NCBI GenBank assembly: GCA_963575745.1
Contig: CAUYUJ010019882.1
Coordinates: 343,501-407,500, forward strand
Direction of reading: 5' to 3'
Source of the DNA: Prorocentrum cordatum
Taxonomy: Eukaryota; Sar; Dinophyceae; Prorocentrales; Prorocentraceae
Length of the DNA: 64,000 nt
In this document: positions 56,095 through 64,000 of the stretch, piece after piece
Position numbering within the stretch: the stretch's first letter is position 1
How the letters are laid out: each line of letters starts with the position of its first letter
The notes under the pieces: model-generated
Seen by the model: the letters and a program-made list of their open reading frames with translations, nothing else
What the model was told of the DNA's origin: nothing
Databases searched by the model: none
Translations under genes and position numbers: made by a program

Positions 56095-56450
56095 GGCCAG
56101 AAGAACACCCCAAGAACACGAGACCCTCCGCTGGCTAAAAAACACACTGGACATCCAAGGGCTCCCTCCCCGAAAATTCTGCCACCCCGAATGTTGTCAA
56201 CGCCTCCTGGCCCCTGCAAGGTAATTGCTACGCTGCTTCCTCCACATAGGCGGGAACTGTAGCGTGGATGAAGAGATGGGGGGGGGGGGGGGGGGGCAAA
56301 AGGGCTTCGGAAACGACAGGATGCGGAAGACAGGAGAACGGACCGAGGAAGCCATGCACAAGAGCATCCAACAAACACGAAGAACACCGGGGTACCTTCC
56401 CCGAGCCGGCCTCGACCTTGGACCCCGGCCCGGCTGCACGCCCGGGAGGG
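56095..56450 (+). repeat. Dispersed repeat G, copy 2 (two units)
   Basis: AGAACACGAGACCCTCCGCTGG, then ACATCCAAGGGCTCCCTCCCC at 56115-56175; AGCATCCAACAAACACGAAG, then GGGTACCTTCCCCGA at 56362-56405. Matches 13036-13215. A G run of 18 lies at about 56279-56296. Confidence 0.7.
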
Positions 56451-56501
56451 GCTCTCTCAGCAAGGACGAGGCGTGGAGGCGAACTGCGGGTGCTGTGAAT
56501 G

Positions 56502-56692
56502 ACTACCTACCAGACCAACCCAACCCAACCCGCCGACCCGAATTTCGGGTTGGGTTCTTTCGACGACGACCCGACGACCCGAATCTCGACATCCCGACGA
56601 CCCGATCCATCTGTGTTTGGACCCCCCCACACTGGAAATGGAGGGCAACTTGAGGCCTTCGGGTTGGGTTGGGGTGGTTTGGTGGGTGGTGA
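56502..56692. mobile_element. Foldback/MITE-like element, copy 2 (191 bp)
   Basis: Starts CTACCTACCAGACCAACCC and ends GGGTGGTTTGGTGGGTGG, imperfect terminal inverted repeats of ~30 bp. The internal CCCGAATTTCGGGTTGGG is shared with copy 1 (11024-11191); this copy has an extra ~25 bp of CGACGACCCGA repeats. Non-coding. Confidence 0.65.
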
Positions 56693-56927
56693 GTAAAGTT
56701 GCCCAGGAGAACAACGGGGAGCAGGACACAGGGCTAGGACAGCACTTCTAGCAGCGCGTGGTGTACAACATGTGGGCTCGAGCTGGGACCGACGGGAACC
56801 ATGAGCGTGCGCGCCGTGTGCCTGCGCCGAACGCGTGTGAGCAGGAGGGGTGATGATGACGATGAGAAGGATGAGGGGGGAGCAGGGGAGGCACAGCAGG
56901 ACGAGGAGCGAGAGAAAGAGGGGAGGC

Positions 56928-57098
56928 GGGGGGAAGAGGAGGAGGAGGAGGAGGAGGCGGAGGAGGAGGAGGAGGAGAGGAGAAGGAGGAGGAGGAGGAG
57001 AGGAGGAGGAGGAGGAGGAGGAGGGGAGGAGGGGAGAGGAGGGAGAGGAGGAGGAGAGAGAGGAGGAGGAGGAGGAGGAGAAGAGGAGGCCATGCTCC
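56928..57098 (+). repeat. (GGA)n purine tract
   Basis: About 170 bp of GGA/GAG with a switch to CTC at 57094. Confidence 0.92.
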
Positions 57099-57249
57099 TC
57101 CTCCTCCTGCTCGCCGTCCCTTTCTCCCGCTTCTCCCCACGAGGCGCGGGGGGACGAGGAGAACGAGGAGGCAGAGGAGGAGGGGAGGCGCAAGAGGAGG
57201 AGGAGGAGGAGGAGGAGGAGCAACAGGGAGAGGGCGGGGGGGAGAGAGG

Positions 57250-57381
57250 CGGGGAGGGGACGGCCTCGCAGCCCTCGCCGCGCCCGCGCCAGGCCGCGAA
57301 GTCCTCCTCCCACCCGTCCCGCGCGATGGCCGCGCGCACCACGGCCACGTCGCCGCCGAGCTCCGCCGAGGCCTCCGCCAT
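57250..57381 (-). other. Candidate exon (AEASAELGGDVAVVRAAIAR...)
   Basis: The minus-strand frame reads SAELGGDVAVVRAAIARDGW, then EEDFAAWRGRGEGCEA, with almost only G/C at third positions and balanced residues. Among the GC islands this reads most like a real protein. It is framed by TCG and GGA arrays. Family unknown. Confidence 0.35.
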
Positions 57382-57384
57382 CCA

Positions 57385-57738
57385 CGACGGCGGCGGCGAC
57401 GACGACGACGACGACGAAGACGGCGACGGCGACAGCGACGACGACGGGGGTGCATGGTGGAGGGGGGTGCGGGTGTCCCCGCCCCTCCCCGTGCCCCCAC
57501 CGATCCCCCTTTGTGGGTATGAAACGGTGCTGCAGTGCCGTCGTCGTCGTCGCCGTCGTCGTTTGTCGTCGTCGCCATCGTCGTCGTCGTCGTCGTCGTC
57601 GTGGTCCGTCGTCGTCGTCGTCGTGCTCGTCGTCGGTCGTAGTCGTTGTCGTCGTCGTCGTTCGTCGTCGTCGTCATCGCAGTCGTCGTCGTCGTCGTTG
57701 TCACCTGTCGTCTATCGTCTGTCGTCGGCGTCATCGTT

Positions 57739-57769
<31 letters not shown>

Positions 57770-59640
57770 GTCGTCGTCGTCGTCGTCGCATTCGTCGTCG
57801 TCAACGTCGACGTCGTCGCCGTCGGCGTCCTCGTCGTCGTCAACGTCATCGTCGTCGTCATCCGTCGTCGCCGTCGTCGTCGTCGCCGTCGGTCGTCGGT
57901 CGTCGGTCGTCGGTCGCCGCCGTCGACGTCGTCGTCGTCGCCGTCGGTCGTTGTCCTCGTCGTTCGTCGTCGTCATCATCGTCGTCGTCCTCATCGTCGA
58001 CGTCGTCATCATTGACGTCGACAGCGTTGTCGTCGTCGTCGACGCCCGTCGTCGTCATCGTCGTCGGTGGTCGGTCGTCGGTTGTCGTCGACGTCGTCGT
58101 CGTCATAGTCTTCGTCGTAGTCGGTCGGTCGTCGTCGTCGTCGAAAGCGTCGTCATCGTCGTTGTCGTCGGGTGTCGCCTGTCGTCTATCGTCGTCTGTC
58201 GTCGTCTGTCGTCGTCTGTCGTCGTCGTCGTTTGTCGTCGTTGCCGGCGGTGGAGGGACGGTAGAGGAGGGCGGGTGGGGGGGAGCGGTGAGGGAAGGGA
58301 GGGGCAGAAGTGAGGAAGAGGAAGTGGGAGCACGGAGGAGGAGGAGAAGGAAGGATGACATCTGTTCCTCCTTCCTTCTCCTCCTCTTCCTCCTACTCCT
58401 CCTCCTCCTCCCCCTTGCTCCTGCCTTCATTCCTTCGCCTCACCTGCAGCTCCTTCCCATCCAGCCCTCCTCCACCCCCTCCTTCTCAACGTCCCCCCCC
58501 GCCGCCACTACCCCTGTGCCCCCGACGCTCCTCCTTGTGGGTATGTGACAATGCTGCAGTGCCGTCGTCGTCGTCGTCGTCATCGTCGTCGTTGTCGTCG
58601 TCGCCGCCGTCGTCGTCGTCGTCGTCGTCGTCATCGTCGTCGTCAGCGTCGTCGTCGTCGTCGTCGTCCGTCGTCGCCGTCGTCGTCGTCATTGGTCGTC
58701 GGTCGTCGGCCGTCGTAGTCGTCGTCATCGTCGTCGTCGCCGTCGTCGTCGTTTGTCATCGTCGCTATCATCGTCGTCGTCGTTGTCGTCATCGTCGTCG
58801 CCGTAGTCATCGCCGTCCTCGTCGTCGTCATCGCCGTCGTTGTCGTCGTCGTCGTCGAAAGCGTCGTCGTCGTCGCCGTCGTCGTCGTCCGTCGTCGCCG
58901 TCGTCGTCGTCGTCGTCATCGTCGTCGTCGCCGTCGCCGCCATCGTCGTCGTCGTCGTCGGCGTCGTCGTCGTCATCGTGGTCGTCGTCAGCGTCGTCGT
59001 CGTCCTCGTCCTCGTCCGTGGTCGCCGTCGTCGTTGTCGTCGTCGTCGGTCGTCTGTCGTCGTCGACGTCGTTCGTCGTCGTCGTCGTCGTCGTCGTCTT
59101 CGTCGTCATCGTTGTCATCGTTGTCGTCGTCGTCCTCGTCGTCTGTCGTCGCCGTCGTCGTCGTCGTTGGTCGTCGGTCGTCGGTCGTCGGTCGTCGGTC
59201 GTCGCCGTCGTCGGTCGTCGTCGTCGACGTCATCATCGTCGTCGTCGGTCGTCGTCTGCGGTCGTCGTCTGTCGTCTGTCGTATATCGTCTGTCGTCGTC
59301 TGTCGTCGTCGTCGTTTGTTGTCGTCGGCGGAGGAGGCGGGGGAGAAGGACGGACGGTAAAGGAGGGCGGTGGGGGGGAGCGGTGAGGGAAGAGAAGGAC
59401 AGAAGTGGGGCCGCGTGAGGGGGAGGGGGGTGGAGGGAGAGGAGAACGGAGCGTGGAGGAGGAGGAAGAGGAGGCGGCGGAGGAGGAGGAGGAATGAGGA
59501 CATCTGTTCAATTATCCTGCTCCCCCTTCCTCCGCCTCCTCCTCCTCCTTGCTCCTGCCTTTATTCCTTCGCCTTGCCTCTCCTGCAGTTCCTCCCCATC
59601 CAGTCCTCCTCCACCCCCTCCTCCTCAACGTCCTCGTCCC
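57385..59640 (+). repeat. (TCG)n composite array with ~1.05-kb higher-order repeat
   Basis: TCG/CGT triplets dominate 57390-58235 and 58562-59330. The separators are homologous: CTTTGTGGGTATGAAACGGTGCTGC (57508) and CTTGTGGGTATGTGACAATGCTGC (58533); GGGGGGGAGCGGTGAGGGAAG at 58279 and 59373; GACATCTGTTC...TTGCTCCTGCCTT at 58357 and 59498. Offsets are about 1025-1140 bp, so a compound unit of TCG array plus ~300-bp separator is tandemly duplicated. Confidence 0.9.
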
Positions 59641-60904
59641 CCGACCGAACCTCCTCCTCCTCCTCCGCGCCCTCCTCCCCGGGGCCCAGAGCGAGAAGAC
59701 AGGAGGCATCCTGCTTCCCTCGACCCGTGCGAGGACCAAGGACCTGTGCAACGAGAAGGCACGGACGATAAGACAACGAAGCGGTGGGGGCGCTTCGGCA
59801 CAGCTCCACTCCGAAAACGGGCGGGCTGTCCTCGAGAATCTGAGGTACTCAAAGCGGGCGCCTTGCCTAGCAATAAGACGAAGCCAGGACGAGGAGAAAT
59901 TCGGCTGAGAACGAGGACGAGAACGAGGACGAGAATACGACGAGGACGAGGAGCAATAAGACGAAGCCAGGACGAGGACGAGGACGAGAATACATGAGAC
60001 CCTCATTTTTTCCTTCGGGCTCGGGCTCGCCGCACCGATTCCTGAGCGGCCTCGCAAGTTCCTGCCGCCTGCCAAGAGACATACGAGGGAGAGGAACAGA
60101 CGCAAGAGATCAACTGACGCAATGCTGCCGATGATCTGCGTCAGCAGCTCCTCATGCTATATATATATATATATAGATGTATATATGTTTATATGTTTAT
60201 ATGTGTATGTATATGTTCTCAATGTCCTCTCCTCCCACCGCCCTTCCTGGCACCGCTTCTCCTCCCCCATCGTCCTATTCATCCCCTTCTTCAAGGATTG
60301 GGCTTGTTGTCAGTCCGACGCCCGTGCGCCGACGCCACTCTCTGAGCTTGCCGAGCGCCAAGACGACGCAGTTGGGGACCAGCACGATAGGGGGCGTGCA
60401 GATGGACAACGCCTCGACTACACACAAGAACTACCCTTGGCAAGAATGACCTTCGCGGCGTCGGGGGGGGGCGTTGGGACCAAACACAAGCAAGCAAACC
60501 GCTGCTGCCACATCGCATCGATGACCAAGGAGGTGCGCCTCGAAAGATCCGTTGCGCCAGCGGAGAAATGCGGAATTCAGCAGGCTCGATTCGGACGCCC
60601 GGAAGGTCACCCCGAACGCGCCGCGAATGACGCTGGCGGGTGCCACCGCGATAGGGTTTGGCACTGCCCGGCCGCATCATGGTGAGATCTGACCACATCC
60701 GCCATCCGTTTCGGGCCCCCTCAAGGGCACTCCTCAGGGAGCATGAGTAAATTCGCCGGCCCAACTGGGCCAGAGGCGTGATAAGGTCTCCAGCAACTGC
60801 TTTACAATATTTCTACTTCGCGCGCGCGGGGCGGCCCCTGGGAGTCCCCAGACGAAAAATACCCCGGCCGGTTCGGGTCAGAGATGGTTTTTCTCCTGGG
60901 TGCA
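59641..60904. other. No gene recognised; GACGAG repeats and (TA)n within
   Basis: 59870-59995 has a duplicated AGCAATAAGACGAAGCCAGG word and GACGAG units. 60157-60210 is TA/GTTTATAT-rich. Open frames further on show no domain. Confidence 0.5.
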
Positions 60905-61090
60905 GCGCTTCAGGCCCTCAAGAGCGCTCCAAGAGGGCCCCCAAAAGGCCCCCAAGACGGTCCAAGAGGGCTCCCAGTCGTCGAACGATCGTTCCAAGAC
61001 GCCCAATGTGGCCTGCATATGACCCAAGACGCTTTTCAAACGCCCCAAGAGGCCTCCAAGAGTCCTCCCAAGAGGGTCTCCAGAGGCAAA
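60905..61090 (+). repeat. CCAAGAGG-type degenerate minisatellite (locus 3)
   Basis: CCAAGAGGGCCCCCAAAAGGCC, CCCAAGACGGTCC and CCAAGAGGCCTCC-type words at 13-20 bp spacing. With 63640-64000 it was probably one block before the zinc-finger retrocopy inserted. Confidence 0.75.
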
Positions 61091-61105
61091 AAGTAATCGA
61101 TTTCC
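61091..61105. repeat. Target-site duplication, left copy (15 bp)
   Basis: AAGTAATCGATTTCC, identical to 63609-63623, which directly abuts the spliced-leader relic. Confidence 0.9.
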
Positions 61106-62609
61106 AAGGTATCACAAGGCTGTTCCTTCGCCAGTCGATATAGTGGACCCTTGCGTACCCATCGAAGTTCGCCTCAACACAGACAACCACGTCAAGATAA
61201 CGCAGCGTGTGCGCATCCAGCGCAAAACAAAAAACGAATGGCAAGTCAACCACGTAAATCGCCCACGGATTTACTAAAAACGGGGGCTCTGCCTTTTGAG
61301 AGCCCCAAGATGAAGCGGCCATACGACCAGTTTGCCGATAGTGAGGTTGGTGTGGCCACTGGGTGATACAGCGGTGCCAGAATTCGATGTCCCCGGCGCG
61401 ACCCAAACATGCTATCAGAAGAGGAACGAACAAGAAAGCTAAGAACGCTAGCTAAAAAGAGCACATGTGAAATGTATACAATGAAGTGTCTGTGAGCAAG
61501 TCTGCATGTCGCTGCCCGCGCCTTCTGGGAATCTGGCAGATCTAAACCGACTGCCCCATCGAGGGGAACTACGCTGGTCCTCACATGCAATGTGCAACCT
61601 TGCGATTGCAATGCGCAAATTTGCCGACGGCAAGTTGCCCGAAAGGGTTCTCACACGGAGCGCGGGCACAGCCGGCTTCAACGTGTAATCATAATGCTAT
61701 TACAGCAGTTCGTTGGAAGCCTATCCCAGTCTGCTGCAACGCCTTTCCAGTTGGTTGAGAAAAGCATCGTCTGTCGCTTCCCGTGCACATTAAGCCCCCA
61801 AACACATGGAGAAACTTATCCCCCCGTCCCATCCCGAGCAGGCCGACAGCATCGAAAGACGGGGGAACGCTTCGGTTCACAAGCTCTTCTGGCTGCCGTC
61901 GGGGGCGCCTGTGTCTGGAGGGGATAGAAGAGATAACGGGATCACGTTAAAACAAGTGGCTGGTCTCCCAACCTTTCAGAAACAATCACCCTCGCGTCAT
62001 TGACACTACAATTTGGCGGCAAAAAAGAATACACAAGGAGCGGCCCCGAAAGGGACACGAGATAGTAGAGGTAATGCTTGAAATGGTTCTACAGCGATGT
62101 GAAAAAGCCGGGCAACGGGTCCCAGTCCAGAGTGTTACCCTGGGGTCTGGCCAACTGGTGGGCCAGACGTGACGGTGTGCAAGCGGCCCGAAACCTGCGA
62201 CTAGCTGTCTCAAGCAGCTTGCACAAGGCTGGATGTCTAATACAATCACTCACCGGCCAGCGATGGCGCAGTGCTCGCACAGCGGCAACGTGTGGCCACA
62301 ACGTCTGGTAAATTCCAAACCGTATGCAACAACAAACGACCCGCCCAAATTCTGCTCTCTAGACCACGCCTCACCGTGTCCCTGGCTTCACCTTACATGG
62401 CACTTACCAGAGTTGCACACGATATAGCTCGCACGTGCGCAGCTTGCACTTGCGTGCGCCATCCATGCGCATCTCATTTACTATATAGAACGTTTGTGAA
62501 ACTGACTGGCAGCTCCTCCATTGCCTGGATCCTGTATGCAAATCTCACAACAACTTTTTCATTTCTATGCCCACTCAGCCGAACGAGTCGTGGTTCCGAA
62601 GGAAGCGCT
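61106..62609 (-). other. Probable 3' untranslated region of the retrocopy
   Basis: 1.5 kb of moderate GC without a convincing frame on either strand. Long for a dinoflagellate 3' UTR, so a second insertion or a read-through transcript is possible. Short frames at 61246-61611 and elsewhere show no motif. Confidence 0.5.
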
Positions 62610-63461
62610 TCACAAACTCAACGTCTGGACTCCGCTTGTGTAGTCCACCGAGGCCTGGGGAATCTGCGGACGCGGCGCCGCCCAACGATTGGCCGAAAGA
62701 GCGTTGACGTCCGAGGCGCTCGGCCCGGGCTCGAACGGGTGCATCCGCTTGACCAACTGCCTCAGCGGGGTGTGCTGAGGCACTAGCTCGGGACTCCCGA
62801 GGGCTGGGTGCACGCATCCGCTGCGGTCGCTCTCCTGCGGGAGCGGGAAGGCGCTCAGCGTCTCTGCGAGGCCCGCCGCGAGTGGCGGCGGTGGAGTGCC
62901 ATACGTCTCCTCCAGCTGCGAGGGCTGCGGCGGCCGCGGCGCGAGGGGCTGCCGCAAGCCTCCCTGCTGCTGCCTCTGGGCGTGGCCGGCGGCGCTGCGG
63001 CCCATAGCGGCACGCATCTCGGACACGCTGTGGGCGTGCCTGCATCTCTTCCCAAGTTTGCAACGGCCCACGGCGAACATCTTGCACGGCGCCGATTTGT
63101 GGTAGACATCGGTCACCCGCAGGTCGTCGAGACCGTGCGCGAAGGAGCACTCTTCCGAGCTCCGGCGACAACGCCCCGCCTGCCACGCCCTGCAGAGGGA
63201 GGTCTTGGTCAGGTCGGGGGCGGCCTGCAGCTCCTCCAGGCCGTGCGCAAACTCGCAAGCGTCCCCCCGGCTGCAGCCGGTCTCGTAGAACTTGCACAGC
63301 TGGGACTTGACGAACTGCGCGCGGAAGCGCTCGTCGCGGCGGTCTGGGGGGTTCGGGGCCGTCAGGGTGGCCTGCGTGCCATCGGAGGAGGAGGAGATCC
63401 ACGGGCAAGGCTGTTGCTCGCCTCTGGGCAGGACCCCGTAGCTCCCTTCGAAGTCGCGCAT
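62610..63461 (-). CDS. Three-CCCH zinc-finger protein (283 aa)
   Basis: Three tandem CCCH fingers: C56-C63-C69-H73 (spacing 6-5-3), C90-C98-C105-H109 (7-6-3) and C126-C134-C140-H144 (7-5-3). Each has an aromatic/basic lead-in (KSQLCKFY, KTSLCRAW, KSAPCKMF) and a trailing AHGLEEL, AHGLDDL or AHSVSEM helix. Such fingers bind single-stranded RNA, typically in mRNA processing or decay; the target is unknown. After residue 150 the protein is Gln-, Pro- and Ser-rich and probably disordered. The ATG lies 126 nt after the spliced-leader relic, and no intron interrupts the frame. Third-position GC is high. An overlapping minus-strand frame (62575-63408) is a shadow. Whether this retrocopy is expressed is not visible here; no parental copy lies in the window. 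Confidence 0.9.
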   Translation of the reverse strand: MRDFEGSYGVLPRGEQQPCPWISSSSDGTQATLTAPNPPDRRDERFRAQFVKSQLCKFYETGCSRGDACEFAHGLEELQAAPDLTKTSLCRAWQAGRCRRSSEECSFAHGLDDLRVTDVYHKSAPCKMFAVGRCKLGKRCRHAHSVSEMRAAMGRSAAGHAQRQQQGGLRQPLAPRPPQPSQLEETYGTPPPPLAAGLAETLSAFPLPQESDRSGCVHPALGSPELVPQHTPLRQLVKRMHPFEPGPSASDVNALSANRWAAPRPQIPQASVDYTSGVQTLSL

Positions 63462-63586
63462 GTGGCCGAGAATCGTTCCAGAACTCTAAGCGGCAATGGC
63501 ACGCCTCGCTGCCGAGGCTGATCTCCCCGCTCGCTGGTCACCACGGGGTGCACGCTTGGTATCGTGCAGTCTGAGCCGGCAAGGCT

Positions 63587-63608
63587 CTTGAGCCAGAATG
63601 GCTACGGA
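63587..63608 (-). other. DinoSL relic at retrocopy 5' end (1 mismatch)
   Basis: On the minus strand TCCGTAGCC-ATT-CTGGCTCAAG; position 13 is C instead of T, otherwise identical to the spliced leader. Ends exactly at the direct repeat. Confidence 0.94.
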
Positions 63609-63623
63609 AAGTAATCGATTTCC
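63609..63623. repeat. Target-site duplication, right copy (15 bp)
   Basis: AAGTAATCGATTTCC, identical to 61091-61105. Confidence 0.9.
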
Positions 63624-63639
63624 TTTTTGGTTTTCCAGA

Positions 63640-64000
63640 GCTTTTGGCGTTCTCGTCTTTTCATCTTACCCGCGCTCCACGACGGCTCAAGAGGTCCCAA
63701 AGATCTCCCCACTACGACCCAAGACGCCTCCAAGAGGGCCCTAAAACGGCCCCAGAGGGCCCGAAGACAGCCAAAGAGCCGTCCAAGAGAGCTCCAAGAC
63801 GCCTCCAAGAGAGCTCCAAGAGCGGGCCCTGGCGAGGCACCCGAACGGATATTTCAGCTCTCGGCCCCGAGAGGCACCCAGAAGGCTCAAAAACCCAAGA
63901 GGCTCGCAAGATGCCCCAATAGGCCCCCAGCAGGCCCCCAAGAGGCCCCCAAAATACCGCCAAGAGCTGAAAAGGCCCCCCGAGAGGGTTGCCCAAAGAC
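63640..64000 (+). repeat. CCAAGAGG-type degenerate minisatellite (locus 4)
   Basis: CCAAGACGCCTCCAAGAGGG, CCAAGAGAGCTCCAAGACGCC and CCCCCAAGAGGCCCCCAAAA-type words to the end of the window. Confidence 0.75.

Larger units (their letters stand above)
61106..63608 (-). mobile_element. Retrocopy of a trans-spliced mRNA (CCCH zinc-finger gene)
   Basis: A 2503-bp insert on the minus strand: spliced-leader relic at its exact 5' end, 126-nt leader to the ATG, an intact intronless ORF (63461-62610), and 1504 nt of 3' sequence. Flanked by a perfect 15-bp direct repeat. No poly(A) is present at the 3' junction, where the element ends TGTGATACCTT. Mechanism inferred: reverse transcription of a mature mRNA by a LINE-type enzyme. 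The intact frame suggests the copy is young or under selection. Confidence 0.85.

Noticed and set aside
56801-59386. Long Ser/Val/Arg-rich plus-strand frames and Thr/Asp-rich minus-strand frames
   Set aside because: Readings of TCG triplets; several frames are equally open on both strands.
62575-63408. 277-residue minus-strand frame overlapping the zinc-finger gene
   Set aside because: It lacks the CCCH pattern, is Arg/Pro-rich and lies one base out of phase: a shadow.

Overview
The window is nuclear DNA of a dinoflagellate. The decisive evidence is two copies, both on the minus strand, of the 22-nt dinoflagellate spliced leader (DinoSL), which is added by trans-splicing to nuclear mRNAs and is otherwise not expected in genomic DNA outside SL RNA genes. 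One copy is exact (47391-47412) and one has a single substitution (63587-63608). High GC, very sparse genes, long trinucleotide arrays and dinoflagellate-type non-LTR retrotransposons fit. I cannot name the species; a large-genome core dinoflagellate is the inference.

Layout. 1-38 kb holds no gene I can name. It is a mosaic of triplet arrays (TCC/GGA, ATG/CAT, AGT, TTG/AAC, TCG/GAC), tandem satellites of 15-105 bp, dispersed repeat families that recur in both orientations, a ~4 kb (AGT)n array (17.8-21.9 kb), a pair of ~0.8 kb inverted copies (26.2-27.0 and 35.1-35.85 kb) and a composite repeat field (30.6-37.9 kb). A few GC-rich islands look like single exons but are weakly supported. 38.3-48.2 kb is a nest of two retrotransposons: an 8.9-kb LINE (38485-47412, minus strand; ORF1, endonuclease, reverse transcriptase, RNase H, long repetitive C-terminal tail) lies inside an older degenerate LINE whose two halves flank it. 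A 17-bp target-site duplication brackets the younger element, and its 5' end is exactly the spliced leader. 51.7-53.7 kb carries a tyrosine-rich coding-like stretch broken by stops and frameshifts. 54-60 kb is again triplet arrays, including a ~1.05-kb higher-order TCG repeat. 61.1-63.6 kb is a retrocopy of a spliced mRNA: an intronless three-CCCH zinc-finger gene with a spliced-leader relic at its 5' end, flanked by a perfect 15-bp direct repeat.

How the parts work together. The LINE supplies the kind of endonuclease/reverse transcriptase machinery that could produce both SL-bearing insertions. Both insertions look like reverse transcription of mature trans-spliced transcripts followed by target-primed integration. 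Neither has a poly(A) tail at its 3' end. The remaining DNA appears to be shaped by tandem and segmental duplication. Coordinates of repeat blocks are approximate to about 5-20 bp; those of the ORFs, spliced leaders and target-site duplications are exact. I could run no searches, so family names rest on motifs read by eye.
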